DNA from: DATKAS01 sp963733765
GTDB taxonomy: Bacteria; Actinomycetota; Acidimicrobiia; Acidimicrobiales; DATKAS01
Assembly: GCA_963733765.1 (NCBI GenBank)
Contig: CAVTEI010000003.1
Span: forward strand, 3,307,419 to 3,371,418
Length of the DNA: 64,000 nt
Direction: 5' to 3'
Positions within the stretch are counted from its first letter, which is position 1; the number at the start of each line of letters is the position of its first letter. The notes below the pieces were generated by a model. It worked only from the letters and a program-made list of their open reading frames with translations, was not told the origin of the DNA and searched no databases. Both the position numbers and the translations under genes were made by a program. Shown here in pieces: positions 54,830 to 63,974 of the stretch.

Positions 54830-54870
54830 ATAGTCCTGCTACTGCAACCGGTCGGATTGGGAGGCTCTGC

Positions 54871-56037
54871 ATGCCCGTCACGTGTCCGTTCGATCACCAC
54901 ACGCCGACACTCACCGGCGACGCGCTCGATGCCGTCTACGACGAGATTCGGGTCGCCGGTCGACTGGCATGGAGCGACGCCTACGGAGGCTTCTGGATGC
55001 TGACGGCCTACGACGACGTCCGCGCAGTCGAGTCCGATCCCACGACCTACACGAGCGCCCAAGGCGTGTTCGTTCCCCAGGTCGAGGGCCAGCCGCTGTC
55101 TGTCGCTCTCGAACAGGACCCGCCCGAACACACACCGTTCCGCAAGCTGTACAACGAACTCCTCAGCCGACCGAGGGTTAACGCCGCCGAGCCACTGATC
55201 TCCGAGCTGGCCACCCGCCACCTCAGAGCATTCTTCGACCACGGTGGCGGCGAATTCATGGCGGAGGTCGCCGCGAAGCTGCCCGTCGATGTGATCTCGT
55301 TCATGATCGGGCTACCACCCGAGATCGGCTCACGGCTCCGCGAGCTCAGCGAAGACGCCTGGAAGGACCGCTTCAGCGAGCCCGGGTCGACACCACGACA
55401 GATGGCCGAGATCCTCATGGGCGAGGCGATGAGTCGCCCCGCCGAACCTCAGGATGACTTCCTCACCGCGCTCGTTCAGACGCAAATCGATGGCCGGCCG
55501 ATCGAGCCGGGCGAGGTCGTCAGCTTCTTGCTAGGCGCGGCCATCGCCGGCCACGAGACCACCATGAACGCCGCCGGCAACCTCTGCTACGAGCTGGCAA
55601 TTGACGTGGAGTTGCAGGCACGAGTGCGCGACGACCGCTCGCTAATTCCACCCCTCGTAGAAGAAACGCTGCGCCTACGCGCCCCCGTGCAGAACTTCTT
55701 CAGGATCGTCACCCGCGATCACGAGCTCCATGGCGAGAAGCTTCGAGCCGGCGACAAAGTGATGCTGATCTACGGCGCGGCGAATCACGACCCATCCGCC
55801 TTTCCCAATCCGAATCGGCTCTCGCTCGACCGCGGCGCCAACCGCCACCTGAGCTTCGGATGGGGCATTCACCGTTGCGCGGGCGCCCATCTCGCTCAGG
55901 TCGAACTCCGTCACCTCACCGAACAGTTACTCGACGCTGCACCGTTCGAGCTGGATGGTGACGTCGTGTTCGGACACATGGAGAGCGGCGGCACCTTCCT
56001 TGGCATGCGGTCGCTGCCCATCCGCGTTCGAATCTGA
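54871..56037 (+). CDS. Cytochrome P450
   Basis: ATG 54871 (MPVTCPFDHHTPTLTGDALD) follows GGGAGG. The 388-residue soluble P450 has the I-helix LGAAIAGHETTMNAAGNLCY, K-helix ExxR in LVEETLRLRAPVQ, and heme loop HLSFGWGIHRCAGAHLAQVE with the proximal Cys. It hydroxylates a small hydrophobic substrate with electrons from an external ferredoxin, not encoded here. It is divergent from the ring-cleavage operon across a shared operator and probably performs its first oxidation. Element F begins 52 bp after the stop. Confidence 0.93.
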   Translation: MPVTCPFDHHTPTLTGDALDAVYDEIRVAGRLAWSDAYGGFWMLTAYDDVRAVESDPTTYTSAQGVFVPQVEGQPLSVALEQDPPEHTPFRKLYNELLSRPRVNAAEPLISELATRHLRAFFDHGGGEFMAEVAAKLPVDVISFMIGLPPEIGSRLRELSEDAWKDRFSEPGSTPRQMAEILMGEAMSRPAEPQDDFLTALVQTQIDGRPIEPGEVVSFLLGAAIAGHETTMNAAGNLCYELAIDVELQARVRDDRSLIPPLVEETLRLRAPVQNFFRIVTRDHELHGEKLRAGDKVMLIYGAANHDPSAFPNPNRLSLDRGANRHLSFGWGIHRCAGAHLAQVELRHLTEQLLDAAPFELDGDVVFGHMESGGTFLGMRSLPIRVRI

Positions 56038-56089
56038 GCACACGCATCGAGTACCGAACACGAACGTGAAAAGCGCCAGTTCCCGCGTG

Positions 56090-56211
56090 GCGCCCCCGGC
56101 AGGATTCGAACCTGCGACCCGCGGATTAGAAGGCCTACAGCACTGAGCGCTGTGCTCAACAGGAAGTTCGCAGGTCGTCGCTGAGCGACGGGGCGCGAGT
56201 TATCCGTTGTC
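56090..56211 (-). repeat. tRNA-derived module-boundary element, copy F
   Basis: Full 122-bp form, GCAGG-type T-arm, with hairpin GTCGC-TGA-GCGAC in the flank. No half-site is recognisable upstream. Separates P450 from the membrane protein-TetR module. Confidence 0.85.
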
Positions 56212-56320
56212 TCCGGGCGGCGGCGACGGGGCGGCGGCGCTGCCTGTGTCGCCCGGCGCGAACGGTCTCACGAATGTCGACCTCCGTGCGATGACCGGAT
56301 GCTTCTTGCTCGCAGGTAGT

Positions 56321-56740
56321 TCATAGTCCTCTGAGCACGCCGGTAAGGACGATTGCCATACCGGCCAGGTTCGCGGGACCGCTCGCGGCGAACAGGTTCC
56401 ACCCAACTGATCGAGCTGCGAAGTGGTCGTCGACCTGCTGGCGCCAGTTGGCGATCGCGCCGGAGACAAAGAGAACGGCACCACCCACGAGGAGGACAGC
56501 CCCGGTCGTTTCGACCGCGGCTGGGAGATCTGAGAACCCGATGACTCCCGAGAGCGCGACAAGCGTGGCGCCCTGGATGATGGCCGCGAGGTGGGCGGTG
56601 ACGAGATGGCGTGACGCTGTCGGCGCCTTCATCCTCGCCATCGTGAGCGGCAAGCCGAGGACGAACCCGTACATGAGACTGACGCAGCCACCGACCATGA
56701 GCACCTTCCCGCTCGTGTCCACGGTCGGTCCTTCCTCCAC
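56321..56740 (-). CDS. Four-helix membrane protein, possibly hydroxylaminobenzene-mutase-like
   Basis: A 139-residue hydrophobic protein with four predicted helices: VLMVGGCVSLMYGFVLGLPL, HLAAIIQGATLVALSGVIGF, VETTGAVLLVGGAVLFVSGA and AASGPANLAGMAIVLTGVL. The motif RHLVTAHLAAIIQGATL resembles the His-containing second helix of hydroxylaminobenzene mutases and styrene-oxide isomerases, small membrane isomerases; I hold this loosely. It is divergent from a TetR gene, starts 54 bp apart, forming a two-gene module bounded by elements F and G. Confidence 0.7.
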   Translation of the reverse strand: MEEGPTVDTSGKVLMVGGCVSLMYGFVLGLPLTMARMKAPTASRHLVTAHLAAIIQGATLVALSGVIGFSDLPAAVETTGAVLLVGGAVLFVSGAIANWRQQVDDHFAARSVGWNLFAASGPANLAGMAIVLTGVLRGL

Positions 56741-56794
56741 GTTGATGTAACAGGCTGTATCCTGAATCTGTCAGCCGGCAAAGTCAAGAGGAGG

Positions 56795-57457
56795 ATGATG
56801 TCCTCGCGTCCCTACCGACTCGGCAAGCGAGCCGAGGACGCCGCCGCCACTCGGCAACGGATCCTGGATGCCGGCTGGGACGAGATCGAGCTGGCTGGCT
56901 ATCGACCAGCGAGCGTCGAGGCGATCGCCTCGCGGGCGGGGGTAACCCGCGTGACGGTGTACCGGCATTTCGCGTCGCGTGGGGCACTGTTCGAAGCGAT
57001 CGCTTGGGAGCAGGTCGGACATGCTCGGCTCGACCGGCTCGACGCAGCTCGCTCTCACCCGGACGTCGTCGAGGGAACGCGGCTGTTCCTGCGCGAGAAC
57101 TGCGCGTTGTTCAACCAGGTTGGCCCGATCCTGCGAGCGATGCTGGAGGTGGAACGCGAGGAACCCGAGATCGCGGCGGTCTTGGCTATCACCTACCGAG
57201 GACGTCGGCTCGACTCGCTGCGACAGCTGTCCGAACGCATCGCCGCTAGCGGCCAACTGGCCGAGGGGTGGACAGTCGGCGATGTGTACGACGCGCTTAC
57301 CGTCATCACGGGCATCGAGGCATTTGAGGCGCTGATGCGCGACCACGATCGGACCGCCGATGATGTGGGCGAAGCGCTCTTCAGGCTGACACGAGCGTTC
57401 TTCGCCCCAGGCAAGCGTGCCGCCCGCCCGCGACGAGCACCAACGGGCTCCTCGTAA
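56795..57457 (+). CDS. TetR-family transcriptional regulator
   Basis: The 220-residue regulator starts at ATG 56795 or 56798, with AGGAGG immediately upstream. Helix-turn-helix residues about 15-60: AATRQRILDAGWDEIELAGY, VEAIASRAGVTRVTVYRHFA, SRGALFEAIAWEQV. The ligand domain is helical with VGPILRAMLEVEREEPEIAA and TVGDVYDALTVITGIEAFEA. It likely represses the divergent membrane-protein gene; the gap contains CAGG-CTGTAT-CCTG as a weak inverted repeat. Confidence 0.9.
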   Translation: MMSSRPYRLGKRAEDAAATRQRILDAGWDEIELAGYRPASVEAIASRAGVTRVTVYRHFASRGALFEAIAWEQVGHARLDRLDAARSHPDVVEGTRLFLRENCALFNQVGPILRAMLEVEREEPEIAAVLAITYRGRRLDSLRQLSERIAASGQLAEGWTVGDVYDALTVITGIEAFEALMRDHDRTADDVGEALFRLTRAFFAPGKRAARPRRAPTGSS

Positions 57458-57577
57458 GTCACCTGGCGTCTCCGTCGCTTGCCCGAATGCAGTTCGGCCC
57501 GCGGACTTGTACAGCAAGCGGTGTCATCCCTTCCCCGCCCGGCGCCGAGTGCGACGGGTACATCTCTCCCCGCTCTC

Positions 57578-57696
57578 GCCCCTGGGAGGATTCGAACCTC
57601 CGGCCTTCGGATTAGAGGCCTCCAGCACTGAGCGCTGTGCTCAACAGGAAGTTCCCACCTCACCCGCGAGCGACACGACGCGAGTTATCCGTTGTC
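57578..57696 (-). repeat. tRNA-derived module-boundary element, copy G
   Basis: 119-bp copy with GGAGG-type T-arm; the flank reads GTTCCCACCTCACC where other copies have GTTCGCAGGTCACT. No half-site seen. Confidence 0.82.
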
Positions 57697-57816
57697 TCGA
57701 CGGATCCGGCCGGTGCCCTGCCACATCAGCGAGCTGGCGGAGATGACTCGGGTGCGACGAAGGCGCGCCTCGATGCGGACTCACCCAAGCTCTTGGTCGA
57801 AGACCTCGGCGATCTG

Positions 57817-58227
57817 CTAGGCGGTGCCCTTGGAAGGTCGCAGGCGGGCGAGGGGTCGAAGCAGCTTCATCACCGCGAACAGGCCGCGCATGAACCCCTC
57901 CATGCGACGAGCGGGCCGGACCTCGAGCAGGAACCGTGCCTCATCGACGCCTATATTGCGCACGACGTGCATCTTGCGACGATGAACGTGCGCGATCTCT
58001 CCGACGCCTAGGCGGTGGTGGTCCTTGCGCCCCACTCGGACGGTCAACGTCCCGGCGAGGACTTCGACCCGTTCGTCTTGACGAGCGTGGAGGTGACGCG
58101 GGACCCAACCACCAGGATCGAGCCGCACCTCGAGCTGGAGCAGCTCGCCAGAGGTCTCGCGGGCGGACTGTAGAAAGGTCAGGTGCTGACCAGTGAGAAC
58201 ATCGTGTAGATGTTCGCCCTGCGTCAT
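57817..58227 (-). CDS. Cupin-domain protein
   Basis: ATG 58227 (MTQGEHLHDVLTGQHLTFLQ) gives a 136-residue protein with cupin motif 1 WVPRHLHARQDERVEVLAGT, with His-x-His and Glu, and motif 2 HRLGVGEIAHVHRRKMHVVR. Relatives read a small residue run in place of VHRRK, so a pair of compensating indels is possible near 57970. The C-terminal segment RMEGFMRGLFAVMKLLRPLA is a short amphipathic tail. It is the only gene between elements G and H. Confidence 0.75.
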   Translation of the reverse strand: MTQGEHLHDVLTGQHLTFLQSARETSGELLQLEVRLDPGGWVPRHLHARQDERVEVLAGTLTVRVGRKDHHRLGVGEIAHVHRRKMHVVRNIGVDEARFLLEVRPARRMEGFMRGLFAVMKLLRPLARLRPSKGTA

Positions 58228-58563
58228 GGGCGCATCTATTCCGCCGGCCGTTTCGCCCCCTCCGCCTGACCCGTCCCCCTCACACCGCGCCAACTTCGAG
58301 GACTGCGCGGAATGACCGACGCATCACAGGCGTGGACCGCGTGATTACTCGAAGGTCCACTGCTCGCCGTGCTGCTCGAACTGCTACGACGACGCCCAGC
58401 TCGCCGCCCGTGTCTCATGCGCGGGGCGTCGGGCCGGGTCCGTTTACACCGGTCCGGCATTTCGACGGCTTGGTAGTCGGATACGGAGGTCGAGTTATCC
58501 GGGCGCGTCTAATCGCCGTGCTCGACGTGGCGCGGTCTGTCCTCGCACGAAAACCCTAGGCAG
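58228..58563. other. No gene seen; contains element half-site
   Basis: The half-site GAGTTATCCGGGCGCGTCT with CGCCGTGCTCGAC lies at 58492-58526, 38 bp before element H. Nothing else is supported. Confidence 0.45.
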
Positions 58564-58692
58564 CGCCCCTGGGAGGATTCGAACCCTCCGGCCTTCGGAT
58601 CTAGAAGCACTCACAGGCCCTGAGCGCTGTGCTCGACAGGAAGGTCGCAGGTCACCTGCAGAGCGGACACTAGCGCGGTTTATTGGTTGTGT
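58564..58692 (-). repeat. tRNA-derived module-boundary element, copy H (degenerate)
   Basis: GGAGG-type copy with several one-base insertions (for example in the T-arm GAACCCTCC) and changes at the far end (GTTTATTGGTTGTG). Still colinear with the consensus. Confidence 0.75.
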
Positions 58693-59003
58693 CGCTGTAT
58701 CCGCATGGTGGTGCGCCGGAAGCCTTCGTGCGTCCGATTCACCGGCGGCCCGAGTGGTCTGGACATTACGGTGTGCGAGCGACGCCGATCACCTCCGAGG
58801 ACGGGTTCGCCTCGGTACGACACGCTCTTGACGCGGCCCTTACGCCTGAACTGCCCGGTCGTAGCCATTCGACTGTTTCGCTTTTCAAGTAGAGCGGGGA
58901 CCCGGCAGATCGGTATCCATCAGCTCACGGTGATTGCTATGACAGCGAAGCGTCGGCGGGCCTCCTCCGTCGCCAGCGTCAGAACCGTCGATCTGGCGCA
59001 TGG
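58693..59003. other. No gene seen
   Basis: Short frames only, none with a ribosome-binding site or recognisable domain. It lies between element H and the 3' end of the second P450. Confidence 0.4.
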
Positions 59004-60323
59004 TCAATCCGCATAGGCCATTCGCCGCCTCGCTGCGAGTGGGGCGTGAGACCGGACACTCGGAGCTGGTCGTGAGCAGAGGGTCGTGTGCTGCTCGACC
59101 GTCGCACCGAGTTCAGCGTGGTCGGTCGGCGGGCTACCCGAGTTGACCTGGAGGCGACGCAAACTGCGACCGAGCAGACCGACGCTCCATTCGGCGGCGC
59201 CGTCCGGGAGGCGCAGGTCCGGGAACCGACCGAGTATCGCTCCGAGTGCGATCTCCGTCTCGAGGCGGGCAACGGCGGCGCCGAGGCAGTGGTGGATGCC
59301 ATAGCCGAATCCCAGTTGGCCAGCGTCGTGCCGGCCGACGTCCAGCAGGTCCGGCTCGGGAAACCGGTCGGGTCGCGGTTCGCAGCGGCGACGCCGAGGA
59401 ACACCCGATCCCCGACTCCAATCCTGCGCCCTCCGATCTCAACGGGCTCAACCACGACCCGGGTCATGATCCCGGTCGGTCCCTCGAACCGAAGCAGTTC
59501 TTCCACCGCACTCGCCCGAGCGACGGATCCGAACGCAGGCGTTTGAGCTCGTTGGGGCATTCCAGCAACGACAAGAGCCCGGTGGCGAGAAGGTTGGTCG
59601 TCGTTGAGTGGCCCACGAACAGCAGGAGAGTGCAGGTCGCCACGATCTCATCCATGGTTAACCGGTCGTCGCCCTCGGTGGCCGCAGCGAGGGCGGCGAC
59701 GAGGGTGCCGTCGCTGGACTCCGCCAGATCCCGGAAGTAGGCGTCGAAGTCGTACAAACCAGCTTAGCCCGTGCCCGCCGGTCGGGGCGGTTGAGTGCAC
59801 CGAACACAACGCCGGCGATCTTGTCGGACCAATCGAGGAAGCGGGCTCGATCAGGCGGGACACCCATCAACTCGGCAATGACCATGGCAGGGAGAGGCGA
59901 GGCGAAGACGCTGATGAACTCGGCTGGACCTCGAGCGTCATCAGGGAGCTGCTCGACGAGTCCCTCGATCCGCGCGGACGGAAGCTGGCGATGGCGCGGG
60001 GCGAGAAGGCGTTCCCTACCAGGCGTCGCAACCGCGTGTGCCGCGGCGGGTTGAGGAAGACCATCCACCGGCCCAGTAACGGGAAACCGTCGGCATCGAT
60101 GCGCTCTGACGACAGCCACACGTCGCGAAAGCCAGTGACCACATCCTCATACCTCGTGACCACCCACGCCTTGTACTTGGCGTTCCAGTGCACCGGATCC
60201 GAGCTCGCAACCGATGGAAGTAGGCGTGGGGTTGAGGCGTAGCTCCGGCCCAAGCAGGTGCGCCGTCGATACAACCTCCAGGTCGCCGAGGTCATCGCTC
60301 GCCATGCGGGCATCATCGCTCAT
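59004..60323 (-). pseudogene. Second cytochrome P450, multiple frameshifts
   Basis: From ATG 60323 (MSDDARMASDDLGDLEVVST) pieces in several frames form a complete P450: DPVHWNAKYKAWVVTRYEDV, RWMVFLNPPRHTRLRRLVGN, FISVFASPLPAMVIAELMGV, LDWSDKIAGVVFGALNRPDR, the I-helix CTLLLFVGHSTTTNLLATGL, ExxR in AVEELLRFEGP, and heme loop FGYGIHHCLGAAVARLE with the proximal Cys. At least four breaks occur (near 60200, 59950, 59760 and 59530-59340). Blocks are in order and none is missing, so damage is recent or technical. It is the only gene between elements H and I. Confidence 0.75.
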
Positions 60324-60661
60324 GTCGCACTCGCCAACACCGCACAGCCGATCGGCGCCTCGGGTCAAATGTCCCGTGTTGAGAACACGGACGGCGGCGA
60401 GTGCCGATTCGGCGCTATGCTGCGCGGCCCGGATCCGCCTTCGGTGTCGCAGACCGGCGCAGTCGCGGAACGCGGAGCGCGCCGAAGCCGGGTCTGAGGA
60501 CTGCTAGTGGCCGATTGCCCGTTATCGAGCGGCCCATCGATCCCTCGAGCCCGGCCTGCGCCTCAACGACTCCGCCGCGGTAGTTGCGTACACAACTAGA
60601 AGACTCGGGGAGGCGCTCAGCGCCGCTGTATCTGCGCTCCCGACGACGGTCTCCAGGCAGT
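60324..60661. other. No gene seen
   Basis: Intergenic stretch upstream of the second P450; probably holds its promoter. No repeat or conserved frame noticed. Confidence 0.4.
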
Positions 60662-60690
60662 GTTATCCGTTCTTCCAGCGCTGTGCTCAA
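60662..60690. repeat. Half-site of element I
   Basis: GTTATCCGTTCTTCCAGCGC followed by TGTGCTCAA repeats two blocks of the full element in swapped order (end block GTTATCCGTT before middle block AGCGCTGTGCTCAA), 35 bp before the full copy. Confidence 0.7.
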
Positions 60691-60724
60691 GCGAGTCGAC
60701 GGCTGCCACATTGTTCCCCAGGCA

Positions 60725-60846
60725 GCGCCCCTGGGAGGATTCGAACCTCCGGCCTTCGGATTAGAAGGCCTACAGCACTGAGCGCTGTGCTCAACAGGAA
60801 GATCGCAGGTCACCGGTGAGCGACACCACGCGAGTTATCCGTTGTC
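60725..60846 (-). repeat. tRNA-derived module-boundary element, copy I
   Basis: Full 122-bp form with GGAGG-type T-arm, nearly identical to copy E over its whole length, including GGCAGCGCCCCTGGGAGG at the acceptor side. Confidence 0.87.
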
Positions 60847-60950
60847 TCGGTCCCCACCCGGCGAGACGTGCGGAAGGCGGCTCATGAGGTCACGGCGACC
60901 GCCGGGAGCACGAACACCTCGCCAATACACGTATCACCGTCGGACGAGGG

Positions 60951-63829
60951 ATGCTGCTCGATCGACACGGTGGCGAGGTGCTGGTGTGGGACGCGACGCG
61001 CCACATCGTGGGCGAGTGTCTGCTCGACGGTGCGTACATTCGCGGCGTGGGGGCGGACCGCTTGGATGATCTGGGCGCAGCTGAGCGGGTGTGGCAGCTG
61101 GGTGATGGCGATCGTGACGTCAACTTCGGGCCGTTGCGACCGCTCGGTGTGTTCGGCCACAACCTGCCGACCCGTCTGACATCGTTGATCGGTCGGGAAG
61201 CGGACACTGCGGCGGTGCTGGCGGCGTTGGGTGACAGCCGGTTGGTGACGCTGATCGGCACGGGCGGTGTCGGCAAGTCCCGGCTGGCGTTGCAGGTTGC
61301 CGCCGAGTCGGTCGACCACTTCGACGGTGGAGTGTGGTGGGTGGAGTTGGCGACGGTGAGCGATCCGAGTTCGCTGCCGGGCGCGGTGCTCGACGCGATT
61401 GGCCTCCCCGCGCAGCCGGGTCGACGGCCGGTCCGGGTGGTTGCCGACCACGTCGGCGACCGGCCGATGTTGCTGGTGCTGGACAACTGCGAGCACGTGA
61501 TCGCCGCGTCGGCGTCGTTCGTCGATGAGGTGCTCAGCACGTTGCCGGCGGTGATTGTGTTGGCGACCAGCCGCGAGCCGTTGTCGGTTCCCGGTGAGAC
61601 CGTCTGGCGTGTCCCGTCACTTGCCGTGCCCGATCCGTTGGTGCCGCAGACCGTTGACTCGATCGGGATGGCGGACGCGGCCCGACTGTTCGTTGACCGG
61701 GCGCGACGAGCTCAACCAGATCTCGTGCTCACCGACGAGGCGGCGGGTGCTATTGCTCGGATCTGCTCTCGACTCGACGGGATTCCGCTGTCGATCGAGT
61801 TGGCCGCGGCCCGCTGTCGCAACCTCGCGCTCGAGCAGATCGCCCGTGAGCTCGACGACCGCTTCCGGTTGTTGACCGGTGGCGCCCGTACGGTGGTGGA
61901 GCGCCAGCAGACACTCAAGGCGTCGCTCGATTGGAGCCATGGTCTGCTCGACGCAGCGGAGCGCGCTGCGCTGCGCCGGCTGGGGGTGTTCTCGGGCCCG
62001 TTCACCGTCGGCGCCGCCGAGGCGGTTGTCGCTGCGTTCGGTGACGTTGACCGGTACGACGTCCTCGATCTCGTCGATCACCTGGCCGACAAGTCGCTGG
62101 TCGCGTTGGACGGCGTCGATCCGGCGGGGGAATCGAGGTACCGGCTGCTGGAGACGATCCGCTACTACGCCCTCGACCGTCTCGACGACGCCGGCGAGTT
62201 GGTCGCCGCTCGCGATGCCCACGCCGAGTTCTGGGCCGGTTGGGCCCAGACGCGCAACGTCCACTTCGACTGCAGCCTCACGATCCTCGACGCAATACCT
62301 CCCGAACTCGCCAACCTGACCGCAGCCGCTCGGTGGGCGTGCGTCAACCGGCCCGAGCTGCTCCAGGCGCTGATGCTGTGCATCGGACCATTCGTCCAGC
62401 TCGACGATGGCGAACGCCGGGCCGACGGGCTGTTCGAGTCCGCCTTGGCTGCGCTCGAGGGACGTGACGACATCGCCTGGGCTCACGTGGCCATGGCCGC
62501 GGAGTTCGCCCGGACCTACACGTGGGTGGTCGTTGCCGACGAGGAGCTGCGGTTGCGCACCGAGGCCCTGGCGACTGAACACGACCTCGTGCTCATTCGA
62601 GCGAATCTCGCATTTCTCTCCGCGTTCGTGACCACGCGGGATCTGGGAGGCTTCGCGGTCGCGAGCGAGCTGTTCGACGAGGCCGGCAGCCCGAGTTGGG
62701 GTCCGCTCGCGCGGGCGATCGGAGTTCGCTATGCGGCTGCGACCGGCCGGCTCGCCGCCGCCGAGGAACTACTCGCAGCCGAGCGTCACGCGAGCAACGA
62801 CCTCACGCGGGCGGCGATCGTCGGCGGCGCGGCCCAGATCGCGCTCGTTCGCGGCGAGCTCAGCGGGAGTGCGCGTCGGGCGCGGGACGAGTTGGCGGAC
62901 CTCAGACCACCGAACAGTGCGAGGATGCACGTGTTCACGGACCTCGCCTACGAGAGCGTCGCCCGTGTTGCGTTCTTCTCCGGCGAGCGTGACGTCTTCG
63001 GCGTGGGCGGCCGCAGCGCTCAGCGAGGGCGCCAAGAGCAAGGTCACACGTCGACTCGCCGACCGTCGCTGCCGCTCATCTCAGCGTGCTGGAGGATGTC
63101 TCGCCCGCTTGGCCGGTGGTCGAGTCGACCCTTCGTGACCGCATCGTCGGCTCGGTGACCGGTGGTGGCCTGATCCAACGGGAGACGCCCTACCTGGCTG
63201 TCGCTGCCGGCGACCCTGAGTGGATCGCCGCGGAACGGGCAGTCATCGAGCACTTCGCCGCCGACGACGATCAACGTGTGCGCTGCTTCATGAACCTCGC
63301 TGACGGCGTTCTCGCACTGCTCGGCGGCGACAACAACGCCGCCGAGCGGCATTGGCACGATCTGCTGGCCGTGTCGAGCGAGCACGGTTTCGGTCTCCTC
63401 TGGATCGACGCGCTGGAGGGTTTGGCGATCTGCGCGGCGCGGGCAGGCGCGACCGATGAAGCGGCGCGGTTGGCGGGCGCCGCCGAGTCCGCGCGGCAGG
63501 ACCGGGGCTACCGGTACCGGTACCCGCACCTCGGCGAGCTGCCGTCTGGATCTGACGAGGGCCGGGCGCTCTCGCTGGAGGAAGCGACGGCGTACGCACG
63601 TCGGTCGCGCGGGCAACGGGTCCGGCCGGCCGCGGGTTGGGCGGCTCTGACACCAACCGAAGCCGACGTCGCCCGAACGGTCGCCAATGGGCTGACCAAC
63701 AAGCAGGCCGCCGAGCAACTGTTCCTCAGCGTGCCAACTGTGAAAACCCACCTCCGGCACATCTTCGCCAAGCTCGAGATCGACAACCGCTCCCAACTCG
63801 TCGCCGAGGTGCCAAGCAACACGCGGTGA
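60951..63829 (+). CDS. LuxR-type ATPase regulator with vestigial cyclase domain, two frameshifts
   Basis: From ATG 60951 the first ~55 residues (EVLVWDATRHIVGECLLDGA, RGVGADRLDDLGAAERVWQL) correspond to the end of a class III cyclase domain; the catalytic part is absent. An NB-ARC-like ATPase follows: NLPTRLTSLIGREADTAAVL, P-loop VTLIGTGGVGKSRLALQVAA, Walker B MLLVLDNCEHVIAASASFV and SREPLSVPGETVWRVPSLAV, then TPR-like helices. Frames change near 62998 and 63048. The end is a LuxR helix-turn-helix, LTPTEADVARTVANGLTNKQ with LFLSVPTVKTHLRHIFAKLE. Restored length is about 960 residues. The 5' end lies about 100 bp after element I. Confidence 0.8.
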
Positions 63830-63896
63830 CGCGACGTCATCCCACATCGGCGAAAGTCATCCCGCGCTGGCTGTCGACCTCATCCCTCGGCCCGGT

Positions 63897-63908
63897 GGGA
63901 TCGATCCC
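63897..63908. promoter_or_regulatory. Perfect 12-bp palindrome
   Basis: GGGATCGATCCC lies 66 bp upstream of a probable start codon at 63975 and downstream of the LuxR gene. GTCATCCC occurs twice just before it (63837-63871). Possible operator. Confidence 0.35.
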
Positions 63909-63974
63909 GTCATGTCGCCTGATCTCGTCCCGACGGTCGATGCTCCCAGACCCCGACCAGACGAGGTTGGGGGC

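Noticed and set aside
58683..58892. 69-residue frame MVVSLYPHGGAP
   Set aside because: No ribosome-binding site and no recognisable features; overlaps the end of element H.
47581..60846. Canonical integron attC sites
   Set aside because: GCTCAAC fits the inverse core RYYYAAC, but no matching GTTRRRY core is found at the other end (GTTATCC does not fit), and no integron integrase is present.
47581..60846. Functional or permuted tRNA-Arg genes
   Set aside because: Only the 3' half is present in every copy; the 5' acceptor strand (GCCCCCG or GCCCCTG), D-arm and a pairing anticodon-stem strand are absent on either side.
47581..60846. Short frames across the elements (for example those reading PAGFEPATRGLEG or IRRPEVRILPGA)
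   Set aside because: These are translations of tRNA T-arm sequence and its complement, well-known annotation artefacts, not proteins.
47581..60846. CRISPR array
   Set aside because: Repeats are about 122 bp and 1-5 kb apart, with genes between them; no cas genes.
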